A DNA stretch of 64,000 bases from Argopecten irradians (taxonomy: Eukaryota; Mollusca; Bivalvia; Pectinida; Pectinidae). The DNA lies in the NCBI RefSeq assembly GCF_041381155.1, contig NC_091142.1, positions 22,654,362-22,718,361 on the forward strand. Reading direction: 5' to 3'. The translations under genes were made by a program, and so were the position numbers. This document shows, in pieces, positions 13,201 through 25,100 of the stretch (position 1 is its first letter; each line of letters starts with the position of its first letter). A model generated the notes under the pieces. That model saw nothing but the letters and a program-made list of their open reading frames with translations. It did no database searches and was not told the DNA's origin.

Positions 13201-16200
13201 GTAGCCGTTTGTAACGTCGCTACGGATTAATTAGATTAATGCGTAATGGTTTCATAGACAACATATTCATCAAGTGAATTTTAAAATTGAACGGATGCAA
13301 ATTGAATTATAAGGATTACTTTTCGAGTGTTATGTTGGTATAGTGTAACGTAATCGATGATAAGTAAGCAATTGTGCAAATATCTATCTAAATCAAGTGC
13401 ATAGATAATGTAGCTGTTAAACTTAACTGGAATTAACCTGATTTTACTAAATTTCTTCTCATATCATTTCTAGATGTAAGTGCTTATACTAATTGGGTTG
13501 AGTAATGTTAAGTGCTGTACGGGTATTTTACCCATGTATGCATTTTAACTGGATCACTGAATCAAAATACATATCGTCTAAAGTCCTCTATCTCTTTCCA
13601 GGCATGTTACGAGGACTGCTTGACTGAACTGATTGCAAGCCAGTGTATATGTGATGCAGGCTTCAGGGACTGCAGGCCGGCCGAAAGTATATGTGATATG
13701 TCCTTATTTTACTAATGTCTTGTCTTGCTAAGGCTACATAAACGCCATGTTAAGGGGCAATGACTGATATTTGAAGTAATAACATATCTAGATTTATAAA
13801 TATTTAGTTTGCCCACTATGGTAAGGTTGTTTCCTATTCTTTTCAAATAGGTAATTGTTTGGAGGCCTTTCTACATCATTTGTCTTTACATTCAATGTTC
13901 TGGTCACCATTACGCAATGCAATTATTTTATTATAAGATTTCTTTCCAATGTACATTGTCTGGAAGATCCATCAGTATTGCAACAACACATTGATGGTTG
14001 TCCAAGGCCCGACACCAATCCTCAACAAGTTGCAGCAGAGTTGACTGGCACCCAAAACTAGTCTAGAACCCTGCCATATAAGGGTTGCAATATGTGATGA
14101 AAATGTCACTAAGTTTACTATGCATAATTTTCTGAAATATCATTATGGAAAGTGTAGGTAAGATCCTAACAGGGCTGGTGTCTTCTTTTATTACATGTAT
14201 TACACTCTTTATGTAGCTGCCAGATGTAAGAGGAATTTGCGGAAATCGATTCATTCAAGATGTCCTCATTGTAAACAGCCGTGCAAGTAAGTTTAATACG
14301 ACCTAGTGTTGTGGTTATTTTATAAGAATTGGATAATCTATCATTGATGAGTCCCGAAGGCAACCCGTACTGTCGCCTAATCAACCTTACTAAGAACGCA
14401 CACACAAATGTAAATATAGCCCTAATTTCTGTGGGTCTTATATGTAGAGAATACATGGTAAGTGTCTTACAATACAAGGTTGTTTGGTGCGAGACTAAGG
14501 AAATTTGAGATGACGAGGCTTTGCAACCATTATAACATTAAAAACGGAAGAAAGTTTTCAGTCATATACATGTACTTGATTTCGGTCGAATGACGTTTCA
14601 TTCGCCGTAAGTTTAAAGTTCGGGGTCAAGTTAGAAACTGTTCCGTCAGATGTGGAACAAATTCACGAGATCTCATTGGCGGATGAAGTATTTCGTATTG
14701 ACGGATAAAGTGCAAGTTTATACGGCAGTAGTTATCCGGCAGTATGTGCGGCAGTTGCAGGAAAAATATTCATAACTTCGTACTTGGTATTGATACGCTA
14801 TCAAAACAAAACGTCCTGTCTGTCGTCATGGTTACATAACCGATGGGCCGTCTGATCAAATCATTCCGGGTATACTGTTTAACGGTTCAATATCGCGATT
14901 GTTTTTCGGTTTCATTTTAATGGGGTCGACATCGACCAAAAATTTATTTAAACGAGGACGTAGTGAACCTACCGAAATTAAAAAGCCATAATTGCTTTAT
15001 CATTTCTTGTTTTTTTTTTAAATCTTGATATGAGTGTGAATGTACAAATGTGTTGATGCATACTTTTACACCATTACGCCCGTAGCTCCATGTTCAGGAC
15101 GCAGTCACTGAAATGAACAGAATGCCCAGTGCTTGATTAAATAAAACAAATAAAAAATCATATGTATAGGACGGATAGGGTAACTGGCATACATAGTCGT
15201 AATTTCAGAAAAGACATCCAAATTTTAACTTTTTTTAAAACAATTTTCCCGTGCGGATGAACTTAGTGTCAATTAACAGGACTCCTAAACATTTATATGG
15301 TAATTACTACACCAAGTCTAGGATGCATTTATTGTCTAATCATGAAAATCACTGAGCTTCTGTTGCAAACTATAAATACTTTGCCTCAAAATTAATAAAA
15401 CGAAACGAAGACCAAACGATTGAACTTCAGTTATTCAATCTCCTTAACATAGTGACATAGCTACATAGTGTATCTTTAGGGTGGTGATATGTTTTGTTTT
15501 ATAATCTAGGGACGATTACAAAGTCTAAATATAAAAACAATGTTTTTAAAGTCAATTGAGTTTTATTGACATTTTGTAAACGGTACATGTTTTAGATTTA
15601 TTTTTATATTTTACCAGTGAGATATATGAACAGCGGATTACAATGACCCGCTGGCCGTCACGGTCAACTGCACCGCTGATCCACAAAATGCTTAATGATA
15701 CCAACAGGACGGTCACATCACTGAGGTACAAGGAAATTATCAAAATACGTGATTTATGCCATTTGGATTTAGAATATGAATAATATATATTTTTAATCGA
15801 AGTGCAATTGTGTTTTGCTTAATTGTTTAATCCACTAGTAACAGAATTTGCTAATCTTAATTTTTGACAGGGAACTCTTTCTCCATGAGGTTTGATGAAT
15901 AAAGCTGTTTAAATCATTCAAATGGCTTCAGATGCCTTTTAAATGTTAGCTACAATACATAAACTATGTTCTATAAAACTGTCACCAAGTGCTTATATTA
16001 TAACACTGTAAAAATGTGAAATGAAATACAGCTTTAGAAGATCAAAATTTGGCTGCAAGGTCTAACCTATGTACTCATTTCTCTGAATTATAGTTGTAAA
16101 TATACTGTACCGATTTCTGACAGTACTGTTAAGAGTTTCATCTCTTATTTGTACTTGCAAAAAAATATTGAACGTGCTCCAATAATCAAAATGTTCGTTA

Positions 16201-18949
16201 TTTTTGATGATGAAAAATATATTAAAAGCTCATCTTGATTCGCGATCATGAAAATATGGCATAATTAACTTTAAATAGTGTTTATATTAGATACATGAAA
16301 GTCAGTCAAAACCTAGTCTATTTAGCGGTCATTTGAAAATATGTGGTTACGATTAGCAGAAGCAGTATCACTAATTCGACGGCATGTTTAGCTAAATCAT
16401 TTTTGTTGTACCTCTGCTGGAAGTTCCATGTGTTACTGAGTATTTAATGGTTCACTTTTGGTCTTTAAAACAGTTTAGTGTTGTTTTTATTTAAATATTT
16501 ATAAAGATATATTGAAAATATAACACATATTGTTACGGAGAAAACACAAGTCCACTGACCCCATTTTGCGCCACAGTATTACACTTTTTTTTTGTTCAAA
16601 GTTATAAATGCCGTAATTTTCATACACATGAATCAAGAAAATATTTTAGTTCACCATCAGGATTTACCAACATTTTGAGAATTTCAATTTTACAAGTACA
16701 AGAAAGAGTTGAAAATGATTTTGGCAGTACTGACAAAACAAAAACCAACATAATATCTTCATCTACAGCACAGTAAAATTATTACATGTACATACAGTCA
16801 GATCATAAAGCCAAATTATGGTCCACAGTTTCATTACATATTTTTACACATCGTCGGAGACCCATTGTTGATCGCACTACACTACGCCACACTTATCACC
16901 AATGGACAAACTCCTCGTAAAATCCTCGTAGGTAATTTATATGCATAAATAATTTGATTGGTTCAAGCACATTTTTGTGATGGGATTTCATCCAATCAGC
17001 GTAAGCGTTATGTACTGTATATGGCAGCACAACAAAGATACTGTGAGCGCACGAGCGGTGTATACACGTGTGTGTATGGGCCAGGTAAACTAGGAACAAA
17101 AGCGTTGTTAGCTTCGTTCATAGTAGTATATGATTTAATATGGTTTTCCTGTAATGATAATATGCTTTATCAGAGTAGAAATAGGTATTGTCATATGAGT
17201 GTTTTATACTAATAGTCTTAATGTTATTAGGTATAAGGTATTTTATGGACGCTGTCTTTTTTTGTTTATCTTGAAGCTAATAAACCAGCCTTCATTCTGA
17301 AGAGTTCCGAACAATATATCGAGTATTCTAATTGGTCCATTCTAGTTATGTGAATAAGAATATCTTACGAGGACTTTACGAGGAGTTTGCCCACGGGTGA
17401 TAAGTGAAGCGTAGTGTAGTGCGATCATCCGTGGTCTGCGACGATGAATTTTACAGTATTATCAGAAATTAAAAAGTGCTTTCTGCAGGCATGTTTCCAT
17501 CTTAACATACAAGGTAAATAATACATAAAAAGAAGGGTTTTCACAGTGCATAAAGTAAGTGTTGTAACTAATGTATATAATCAATTAGTCAGCATTTCTG
17601 TAAAAAAGACTACAGGTGTATTTTGGTCTTTTATAAGGGTACGAGTAACGTATGCTGCTACTCTGAGCGAAATGTAAACTTCAACTCACTAATATACGAT
17701 TTGTCTTGTTTAATAACTATATGATGAATGCCCACGTTCAAAAATCTATTTTACAAAAAAGCGTATCATACGAAAAAAATTCTCAACAATGACGAATCTT
17801 AAATGAATTTGCAAAATTATTCGATGCTGGCATTATGAGTTATTTGGACATTTCGCTTTTATTCACCTGAACGAATTGTGTTTCAGTGACAATGTGATGA
17901 AGGTGCGTGTTTATTTTTCCACACTTACCATCCAGACATTAAATGAAGAGGTGGCATACACGGTACGTAAGTTTTGTTTTGTGACCCAACCTCAGAGATG
18001 TTAAATTCCAAAATAGTTTGTTACATTTTGTATGTGTAAGTGGCGATAAAGCCCAAAATAAACCGAAAATCACATTCTTTCTATTTTGTTTGGTGTAAAC
18101 TGCACTTATTTGGAAAACACATTATTTTTTCAAAGTAAATAAGTAAAATGTGTGAGTGAATTGGCGACCCAAATTTTGGTTCTATTCCTACTGCAAATTT
18201 TGCTGAATATCTATTCATGATGCATAATAGACGTTAAGTAAAATTTGTAGAAAGAATAAAATAAAATGAGGGTCGCAAATCCTCTTAGCCAGTTTACTTT
18301 GACAGGATGATTCACGTTTACCAAAATAATAATTTGCAAATTGAGCTTATATGTGTTTAATGCGAGACTACAATATGGAAGGATTAAGACCTCATGAAAA
18401 AAATATTGATACATGCGGTGAATAATGCTTAATTAACACTCATATGTATAATATCAGGGGCCAAAATATTCCGTTTATTGACTAGTTGGTGTATCTTGGA
18501 CACGGGACAGGCAACATGGAATTATTGACAGCCATCAACGTTAGAGAATTGATTGTCATTAAGAAAGTGATAAATTGAACATATTTTAAATAGTATTTTC
18601 TGAAATGATCATCCATTAGTTTTCTTTCAGGACAGTTATTTACTTTATTCATTCATTTTTGAAACTGACGTATGGTAACGTATAACCATAGTTATTAGTT
18701 GTTAACGCAAAGAATATGAAAGGTTATTTTATCAAATATTTGCCTTTTCAATTTTCCTGATAGGAGGAAAATTTTGTGAGCGACATTGGGGGTCAACTTG
18801 GACTTTGGATCGGCATGTCTGTACTAACACTAGCGGAGATATTCGAGTTGATCATCCTTATCTTGACTGGGTTATGGGAAAAACGAAAAGGTCATGCATC
18901 TCCAGTCATCAGCATCAACGTAAGCCAGGAATCATCTGCAGTTGACTAA
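4224..18949 (+). CDS. DEG/ENaC-family cation channel subunit (copy 1, complete)
   Basis: Twelve exons: 4224-4396, 8160-8352, 8515-8557, 9851-9995, 11038-11132, 11684-11850, 12996-13067, 13602-13686, 14217-14286, 15618-15725, 17887-17962, 18764-18949. They join in phase to 470 codons plus stop, normal but short for this family. Seen in order: gating His-Gly at residues 17-18, TM1 about 30-50, post-TM1 motif FPNFRFCSLNP (74-84), CVFQGQDC (174-181), YGSCF (196-200), a cysteine-rich palm/thumb stretch about 282-347, RWPS in exon 10, and TM2 signature GGQLGLWIGMSVLTLAEI from 418 with the G-x-S selectivity filter as GMS (426-428). The start ATG is supported by the equivalent ATG in copy 2. Family knowledge: sodium-selective trimeric channels gated by peptides, acid or force; the ligand here is unknown. 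All introns are GT-AG and full of small transposons. Confidence 0.88.
4985..5142. repeat. 31-bp minisatellite
   Basis: About five degenerate copies of a 31-bp unit (core GTCGTGTTCAAC then AGGCTCTTCA) in intron 1 of the first channel gene. The open frame across it is a repeat artefact. Confidence 0.8.
5520..5815 (+). repeat. Dispersed repeat family A, copy 1
   Basis: Degenerate copy of a family with further members at about 12160-12560 (inverse), 15990-16270, 16590-17600 (inverse, interrupted), 19400-19720 and 29000-29290 (inverse). Shared landmarks are a stretch like GTAGACCACAA...ATGGTCTGACCGTA and a following TTATTTGTACTTG. No coding capacity was seen; it is probably a decayed non-autonomous transposon. 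Confidence 0.6.
5820..6670. repeat. Three degenerate copies of a ~110-bp repeat
   Basis: Blocks near 5820-5940, 6297-6365 and 6568-6670 share ACAGTGTGGATAGAACGTGC-like and CTTAAGTGCC...AATGTATAA-like stretches. They lie in intron 1 of the first channel gene, with no coding content. Confidence 0.5.
7077..7617. mobile_element. Possible outer MITE carrying a nested MITE
   Basis: The ends AGGGCCCACTTTTATGAAA (left) and TTCATGAAACTGAGCCCT (right) are imperfect inverted copies, and a complete TTAA-flanked element sits between them at 7233-7592. This is best read as an older inverted-repeat element with a younger one inserted in it. The outer target duplication is not clear. Confidence 0.4.
7233..7592. 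mobile_element. MITE with TTAA target site
   Basis: Inverted ends AGATGCTCCACCGCTGAC and its near complement at the right lie directly between two TTAA tetramers. TTAA duplication is typical of the piggyBac and Kolobok superfamilies. A second, diverged copy lies at about 43532-43892, and an end fragment lies at about 11571-11600. It has no coding capacity. Confidence 0.75.
8757..8785. repeat. 29-bp poly-A tract
   Basis: Uninterrupted A run in intron 3 of the first channel gene. No retroposon body is visible beside it. Confidence 0.9.
8990..9700. repeat. Dispersed repeat with internal hairpin (copy 1)
   Basis: The part 8998-9148 is an imperfect palindrome: AGAATACATGGTTAGTATCT on the left is mirrored by the complement ending GTGTATTCT on the right, with a short loop rich in GAGATGAC/GTCATCTC. 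Downstream is a stretch with repeated GACGGATAAAGCA. A second copy at 14438-14760 lacks the right hairpin arm. Confidence 0.65.
10770..10985 (+). repeat. Tandem duplication of about 114 bp
   Basis: Two adjacent copies contain TTCACTGAGTTGGACTAAGC and GATCCTAGGGAGAAAAAA, about 114 bp apart, immediately before exon 5 of the first channel gene. The short unit ATAGTTAGCATTA is additionally repeated inside. Confidence 0.8.
12160..12560 (-). repeat. Dispersed repeat family A, copy 2
   Basis: Inverse copy in intron 6 of the first channel gene. It shares TTACAAGTACAA, GGTTAGACCATGAAGCC-like and ATTTCACAGTGCATAA stretches with the other family A members. The open frame at 12281-12514 falls inside the repeat and is not a gene. 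Confidence 0.55.
13140..13330 (+). repeat. Ancestral intron sequence shared with the other channel paralogues
   Basis: A stretch with TTTATCAGCCCATAAAGG, CGTTTGTAACGTCGCT and GAATTATAAGGATTA recurs at about 49500-49700 and 63800-63990. In each case it lies in the intron between exons 7 and 8 of a channel paralogue. The shared position argues that it was inherited with the duplicated gene and did not insert three times. Confidence 0.6.
14438..14760. repeat. Dispersed repeat (copy 2, hairpin arm lost)
   Basis: Related to 8990-9700. The left arm and the downstream GACGGATAAAG stretch are retained, while the right hairpin arm is missing by a deletion that joins GAGGCTTTGC to AACCATTAT. It lies in intron 9 of the first channel gene. 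Confidence 0.6.
15990..16270 (+). repeat. Dispersed repeat family A, copy 3
   Basis: Lies in intron 10 of the first channel gene. It shares CTGTAAAAATGTGAAATGAA and CTTATTTGTACTTG with the copy at 5520-5815. Confidence 0.55.
16590..17600 (-). repeat. Dispersed repeat family A, copy 4, split by a transposon
   Basis: An inverse family A copy whose halves (about 16590-16848 and 17447-17600) are separated by the complete element at 16849-17446. Removing the element and one 9-bp duplication restores continuity with the uninterrupted copy at 12160-12560. That confirms the insertion and its boundaries. Confidence 0.65.
16849..17446. mobile_element. Non-autonomous DNA transposon with ~80-bp TIRs (Mutator-like)
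   Basis: The ends CATCGTCGGAGACC and GGTCTGCGACGATG begin inverted repeats of about 80 bp that include GATCGCACTACACTACGCC and its complement. The flanks ATTTTTACA (16840-16848) and AATTTTACA (17447-17455) form a 9-bp target duplication with one mismatch. Long TIRs with 9-bp duplications are typical of Mutator-like elements. The interior frames (16896-17212) match no transposase I know. Confidence 0.75.
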
Positions 18950-21900
18950 AGAATAATGCTATATACAAGTGCCTTACGTTCTGCGACAATCTTTTTATTA
19001 ATACAAAACTGACGTGTAGCGATTTAGAACATGTGATATAATTGTTTCTACAACATGGTTTATCTCAAATGTGTTTAATAGTTTAATAATTAAATGTGTA
19101 TATATACTCTGATATTCGTGTTATTTCGATAATGTTTGTTTTCAGCAGATAATATCTAATAGTTCTAAAAAGGTTGTTAGGATATTTTATGATACACCTG
19201 TTTAATTGGAATGGTGATTTATCCTTCATGGCGTGGACTCAAGGGTTGTTGTTTACTAGTACATGTCAGGGAGGTAAGATTTTGATAAGAGTTATATGAT
19301 CCGTATCATTCTATTTTCCATAATACTCTATTGCAAACCAAAATGTTTGATAATGTATGCTGTGAAAAGTCATTGAAAAGGACAAACAAACATGCATGAG
19401 TCCTTATATATGCACTGTATTTTTTCCACGCCTTATTTATGTTTCTATTTAAACATACCCGCAAAAATTCCTTTCTTATTACTAATACATTGTACAAATG
19501 TGAAAAATATTGTAGACCACAATTAAGGATTCATTGTCTGACCGTATGCACGAATTTACTACGGTAGAGATGTAAATATTCAGCTCTTTTCTTTCCTACT
19601 TTAAATTTAAACATATGCATTATAAGTATCGTAATTCTTAAATTGTGAATAAAACATAGAAGCTCTTCTTGATTCATGATATTACGTCACTTTTTTATGA
19701 TGTGCATTAAACAATAAGATAAGTAAGGTAATGTCCTCTTTACTTTAAATTCAGTTTGCCTTTTTTACGAACATGTGTTTTGGACACCCCCTGTGCCATG
19801 TTTCATTTTGACCCACAGAATCAGCAGATGATTACCTTTACGTATGCCTCTAATCAATACTTGTGCTTTTTGGAGACCCTCGCATATTCCAGTGTGATAT
19901 CCGTGATATATCTTACTCACAATACTTATTACATAAATTTTATTGAAACATGCAATCAAACTTGAAATTTTACATATACCATGTCAGTGTCAGTATCACC
20001 ATGCTTTTTTAATATGTTTTCCTATAACGTTTTTGTTGGAGTGTTTCATCAAACCGTTTGACCGAATTACCAATTGATAGGGGAAAAAACAGATTTTTGT
20101 CCTTTGCCAGGATGTCCCGACATATAAGGAAAACCTCTGTACCTCATGAGCTCATATCGCATGTTGAGCCGATGCCAGGTACTGACCGCCTGACGCTGTT
20201 ATCTTCCTGGTCATTCTCCTGCTTTCCTTAACCTTTTAACCCTGACATATTCTATAAATCTCTTGATTATTAAAACAATCAAATCAAACCGTTTTTCAGG
20301 CTTTCACTTTGTATACTGAATGACAGTGTTGCGTAATATTTCAATAAATTAAATGGCTTTTTTCTGCATTTCTTTAAAAAATATATATCTATATATACAC
20401 CTTTGGTATATATGGTCAATACAGATGCCAGAGCTTTGCTCACAATATTCATGATGCGCATTATGATATGAGTTTAAAGCTCTGGTATCTATATACCATA
20501 GATTCCATAAGGATATAGGTTATACTTATAATTTGTAATTTATTTTTGGTGTCTCTGCATTAATAATGCGTAAGATGGACCAGAAAAAAACTGTTTATCA
20601 ACGACGGTCTAATCCAGAAGAAGTACCATTCATTTTGACGGTAAATACCATGTTAACAGTAGTGACGTCATAATAGTGACGTTTTGGGAGTTAGTTGTAC
20701 CTCCAAATACTTTACTTTGCTTTGGCTAGTTTATGTAGTAGATACGTGGCAAGGGAGTGCTTATACATATTGATACTAATTGATATATAACGTAGCGTGT
20801 TGTGAGTGTAACTGAGGTAATGGTTGCTCACACCATGCTATGTATCACATCTTATACTGAACGCATCGGCAAATAAATATGTTAATTGGTTAATTAGTGC
20901 AATTAAAGGCACCACAACGTAATAACCATTGTAGTCCAAACGAAACAACTAAAACAGTCGAATTAATTAATAATTGATACAAACTTGCATGTCCAAACTA
21001 CCGTACTGTAGTTTAATAACATCATATTATCTTGTAAAATTTACAATCATTTTATTCCATAACAGCAGCGAGAACCATTCAGACAATATTGAAGTCGTTG
21101 ACAAATTAACTCTTTTCAAATTAAAAATCAACCAATAAATCGCATTATATTGTAAATTGCTCATTGTACTTAAAGATGAGCTACCGTCGACAGAACATAA
21201 AGACACTCATTTAATCTATTTGAAAAATTAATTGGTGTTTGCGTATGTAAATACATGTATATGTCTAATAAGCACAAAAATAATATACAATAACTTGTTT
21301 GCTTTTGGTGGGTGCACAATCAGTACTTCATTCCATAGAGGGGACACTGCCACGAACTTAATTGTTTCAAATATCTTGTCTTGAAGTGGAATAAAACGCT
21401 TAAATTTGTCAAAGGTGGTAATGGTGTAAAGTAAATAACTTGCGTAACGGAAGAGAAATACTAATTCCTTTGCATATGTTTCTGCTAGAAATCAATACCA
21501 TTAGGTAGCTTTGTAGCTTCTTAAATAACACAGAGATTATGATAATTCATCCATTAAAATGATATCATTATGAACACGGTATGTGAAATAATTGTAACCA
21601 ACGACACAGGAAAAATTTTGTTTGAGGAAATAATAAACATCATTTTATCCATTACAGTTATCAAAAAATATCTTTCCGTGTGTGAAGTCTACAAAAATGT
21701 AGGGGGATGCATTTAGTACTTGATGAATATCTGTATGGGAATGATTGTTTAATCAGCGTGAATAAATTCATATATTCTATTTGAATCTGACACTGGAGAA
21801 TTACTTTCAATTCACCCCTTTACAACAAAATATGTAGCAGAAACTCAATTATGAAAGTGACACTCTTTTGTTTATGGTTCAGAAAAGTGTTGAAATTCTG

Positions 21901-22156
21901 AACATTAAAAGAATATACTGCATGTTCGTCACATACATATAACTACATAATGTATTACCAAGAATTGTGGGAAATAGATGTAGCATAATCACTTACTGTT
22001 AGTCTTTTACGTTTTGTACGGAATCAATAAATGATGTTTGAATTTGTTCATAGATTGTGATGCAAAATCGTTTTCATTTATAATAAGATAATTTGATAGT
22101 ATCAATGTCGAAACTTCATAACTAGGACATAGCCTGAATTTTAGAATGTAAATTAT
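18950..22156. other. Intergenic DNA between channel copy 1 and the MSP130-like gene
   Basis: The two genes converge here. A decayed family A repeat lies at about 19400-19720. Short frames at 19756-19965 overlap on both strands and show no family resemblance. No gene, RNA gene or clear AATAAA signal just after either stop codon was seen. Confidence 0.5.
19400..19720 (+). repeat. Dispersed repeat family A, copy 5
   Basis: Contains TTGTAGACCACAATTAAGG and CATTGTCTGACCGTATG, matching the landmarks of the copies at 5520-5815 and 15990-16270. Confidence 0.5.
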
Positions 22157-25100
22157 TTAATGTCGATAAAGAATAAAAGCTATCAGATTACCTAGCATAT
22201 ATATCAATCCAACGGACAATACGCATGAGTGATCATTGACACGGTTTCCGCTGTTTTGAACATTTTCATGCACGGGTAGGCCCTGAACAAGGAAAATTGA
22301 TATGGTACCGCTCACAGATCCTGAACTAGTCAACAGATGTCGGTTATTTGGACTGTCCGCTGCGCTAATATACCTTAAAAATAAAAGATAATAAAACAAT
22401 AATCAGACATAAATATACTTAAATCATTTGTAGGTTTTTAGCCATTGTGATTTTGTGGATGGCATGATACACGCATTTGCTCCCATGTCAAAATTACATT
22501 TTTCTCGTGAATAATAACGTCACTCCAAAATGCATTACGTAGCTTTCCCATACAAATTACATTGTAGAAAACTATAATTTACCCTTAAACTATCGGAATT
22601 ATTTAATGTTTTATTAGTTTAACGTCCTTTTAAAATCCAGGGTCATGTTAGGTTTATTGGTGGAGGAAAGCCGGAGTACCCGGAAAAAACCACCGACAAG
22701 CGGTAAGTACCTGGCAAATGCCCACATTAGATTCGAACTCGCGACCTAGAAGTGGAGGGTTTGTGGAAATATGTCGAGACATCTTAACCTCTCGGCCACC
22801 GCGGTCCAAATAACAATCGGGAACTTGTCATACATATATTTATATAATTGATTTGTAAATCTTTGCTGAGTGTTCAATGAACAGCTGAAGTTATTTACAG
22901 CTTGGCAAGCTATAACAGTGATGTAATGAATTCAGTTTATGGAATTCAAAATATATATCTTCTAAATCAATCAGAGGGAAAATAGTTCGAATTCCTTCGT
23001 ATTCTGAATACAGTTAAAAAGGAATCAAGGTAAACAAATGGTTAAATTATGTTTATATTTCTATTAAAATTCCCTAATGGTATATTGATTTTGAAATGAC
23101 GTAAAAAAAAATCCGAGATCACGGAGAATACAAATCAACCAATCACAATAAAAACCTTACCGAATATCCTCTGGATCTTCCTCACTCAGCTGTCTCTGGT
23201 CGTAGAGAGCGCCAAAAGTGTCGTTTGTTCTGGAAATACCGGAATACAAGCTCTCAAACTTGATAGCGTTGATATCACCGGGTATAGAATATATTGCAAT
23301 AAAGCCCGGTTTTTCTAATCCGACGAAGAGTAAAGTCATACCCTCTATCTGCGCTACAGCTAAATCCTCTACTTCTGGTCCCTGTAGAATAACACATTAA
23401 TAAATACATATAATAATTGTACTACATCAACTAAAATAGTAATGCCTATCGTATTATCCAATGAATAGATAGTATCCTTATTAGCTCTCCGAAGTGATAT
23501 CAGCTTGTTTTTGACAATGTTTACTTCTATTTTAAGGATATTTAATTCCAAAGTCATAGTTAAGTTTTAAAAAATATCAGTTCCTTATATTACCATTAGC
23601 ATACATGCAAACACGGATTAATATTAAATAAAATACCGATGTATCCTATTTTAACCATATATGTAGTGTCCTAGTATGACATTGAAGTTATTGTCATTGA
23701 ATAGGTGATTGAATACTGTAATCCCATTTTTTAATTGGTCAATATTAGTATAACTGTTTCCAAAAAAGTCAATGTTGTTGTACTATTCAATTATCAAAGG
23801 AATTTTAAATGGAAATACAATATTCATGGAGTCATTCTAATAAATTCTGTCACCCGACCTCTTGCATTTTATTAAATCTGATTCATAATTAGAAAACGGC
23901 AATTGGGCAAACCACGTGATTGTGTCGTTATAATTATGGATCAGATCTCTTAATTTTTATTTTTCAAGGAAATAAGGTAAAAATTAAATCGTGTTACAAA
24001 AGATACTTACCAACTGCCTTAACGCAATATACATACCTTGTCGTCAGATACGGTGTCTTTTCTTTCAGACACAACGTAGCTTCTATCTCCTCCGCGCGAA
24101 TTGAACAAAGCATCATTTTCGCGATCGATGACTGTTTCTATCTCACCCCCACTGTCGTAAACTCTTTCAAATGTTTCTAGGTCGGTCGATGATGGAAATA
24201 CTTCTTCCTCCATATGTGTATAGCGTGTCGTAGGTATCACCGGACCTGCCGTCAACGTTAGATACCTTTAATCGGCCTGTAACAAATCGTAAAGAAATCA
24301 AACATTGCACAGAAGATGTTATTAAAGGAATTTGATTTCGTTTTATTCTTAGTCAATCTAATTTCCACGAACTTACACCCGTGGATACAATGTAATGAAT
24401 GTGTTGGTTATTTATTTTAGTGACTCATTAACAATTCTTCAAATTTCTCCCCATAAAACTAAACAAATATTCTGTAAGCAGGGACAACAGAACCAGACCA
24501 AAGTAGAATTTTAAAATACTAATTTACTGGATACAAGCAATATACTATGATAACTCAACAAACGATAAATAGTTAATCATATGAGATGTTTCGGAGATTT
24601 TCCTCAATAGGAGTTCAGTACCACCACTTACCTAAATTTTCTGCATGTTGTATTGTATTTTCGTATCCATTCAACTTGGCCCACGTCATTATCGTCGAAG
24701 AAGCTTTAATATTAATAAACAATGGTATTATTGTTTAGTCCGCTGTTTAAGCAGGTCAATTCGCAATTTTAACTTAAATGAGAAAAAAAATGATGTATGG
24801 GTTTAATTTGTCGCGATATAATGTAGTTTTTTGTTATATGACTGTGAGTTTTGCCGTTTTCTGATTGGTCTAGACCGCTCGGTCAGATCTTGACAAAATG
24901 CAATGTCGAACTCAGACCGATGAACACCTGTTCAGTGGTTGACATTGCAAATCCGGTAATCTGGTTAAAATAGACACATGTAATTCCCTGTCTTGTCCAC
25001 ATTTTCGACCAATCAAAATAGAGCATTGCCGATCATTAAGCAATAGTCAAATCCAAAATGACAAACAACAGTGAGGTAGGGTTAGGAAAGATGATAGGCA

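Noticed and set aside
22700-22807. A tRNA gene
   Set aside because: A and B boxes are present but the tRNA part is degenerate and continues into a SINE core, so this is a retroposon and not a functional tRNA.
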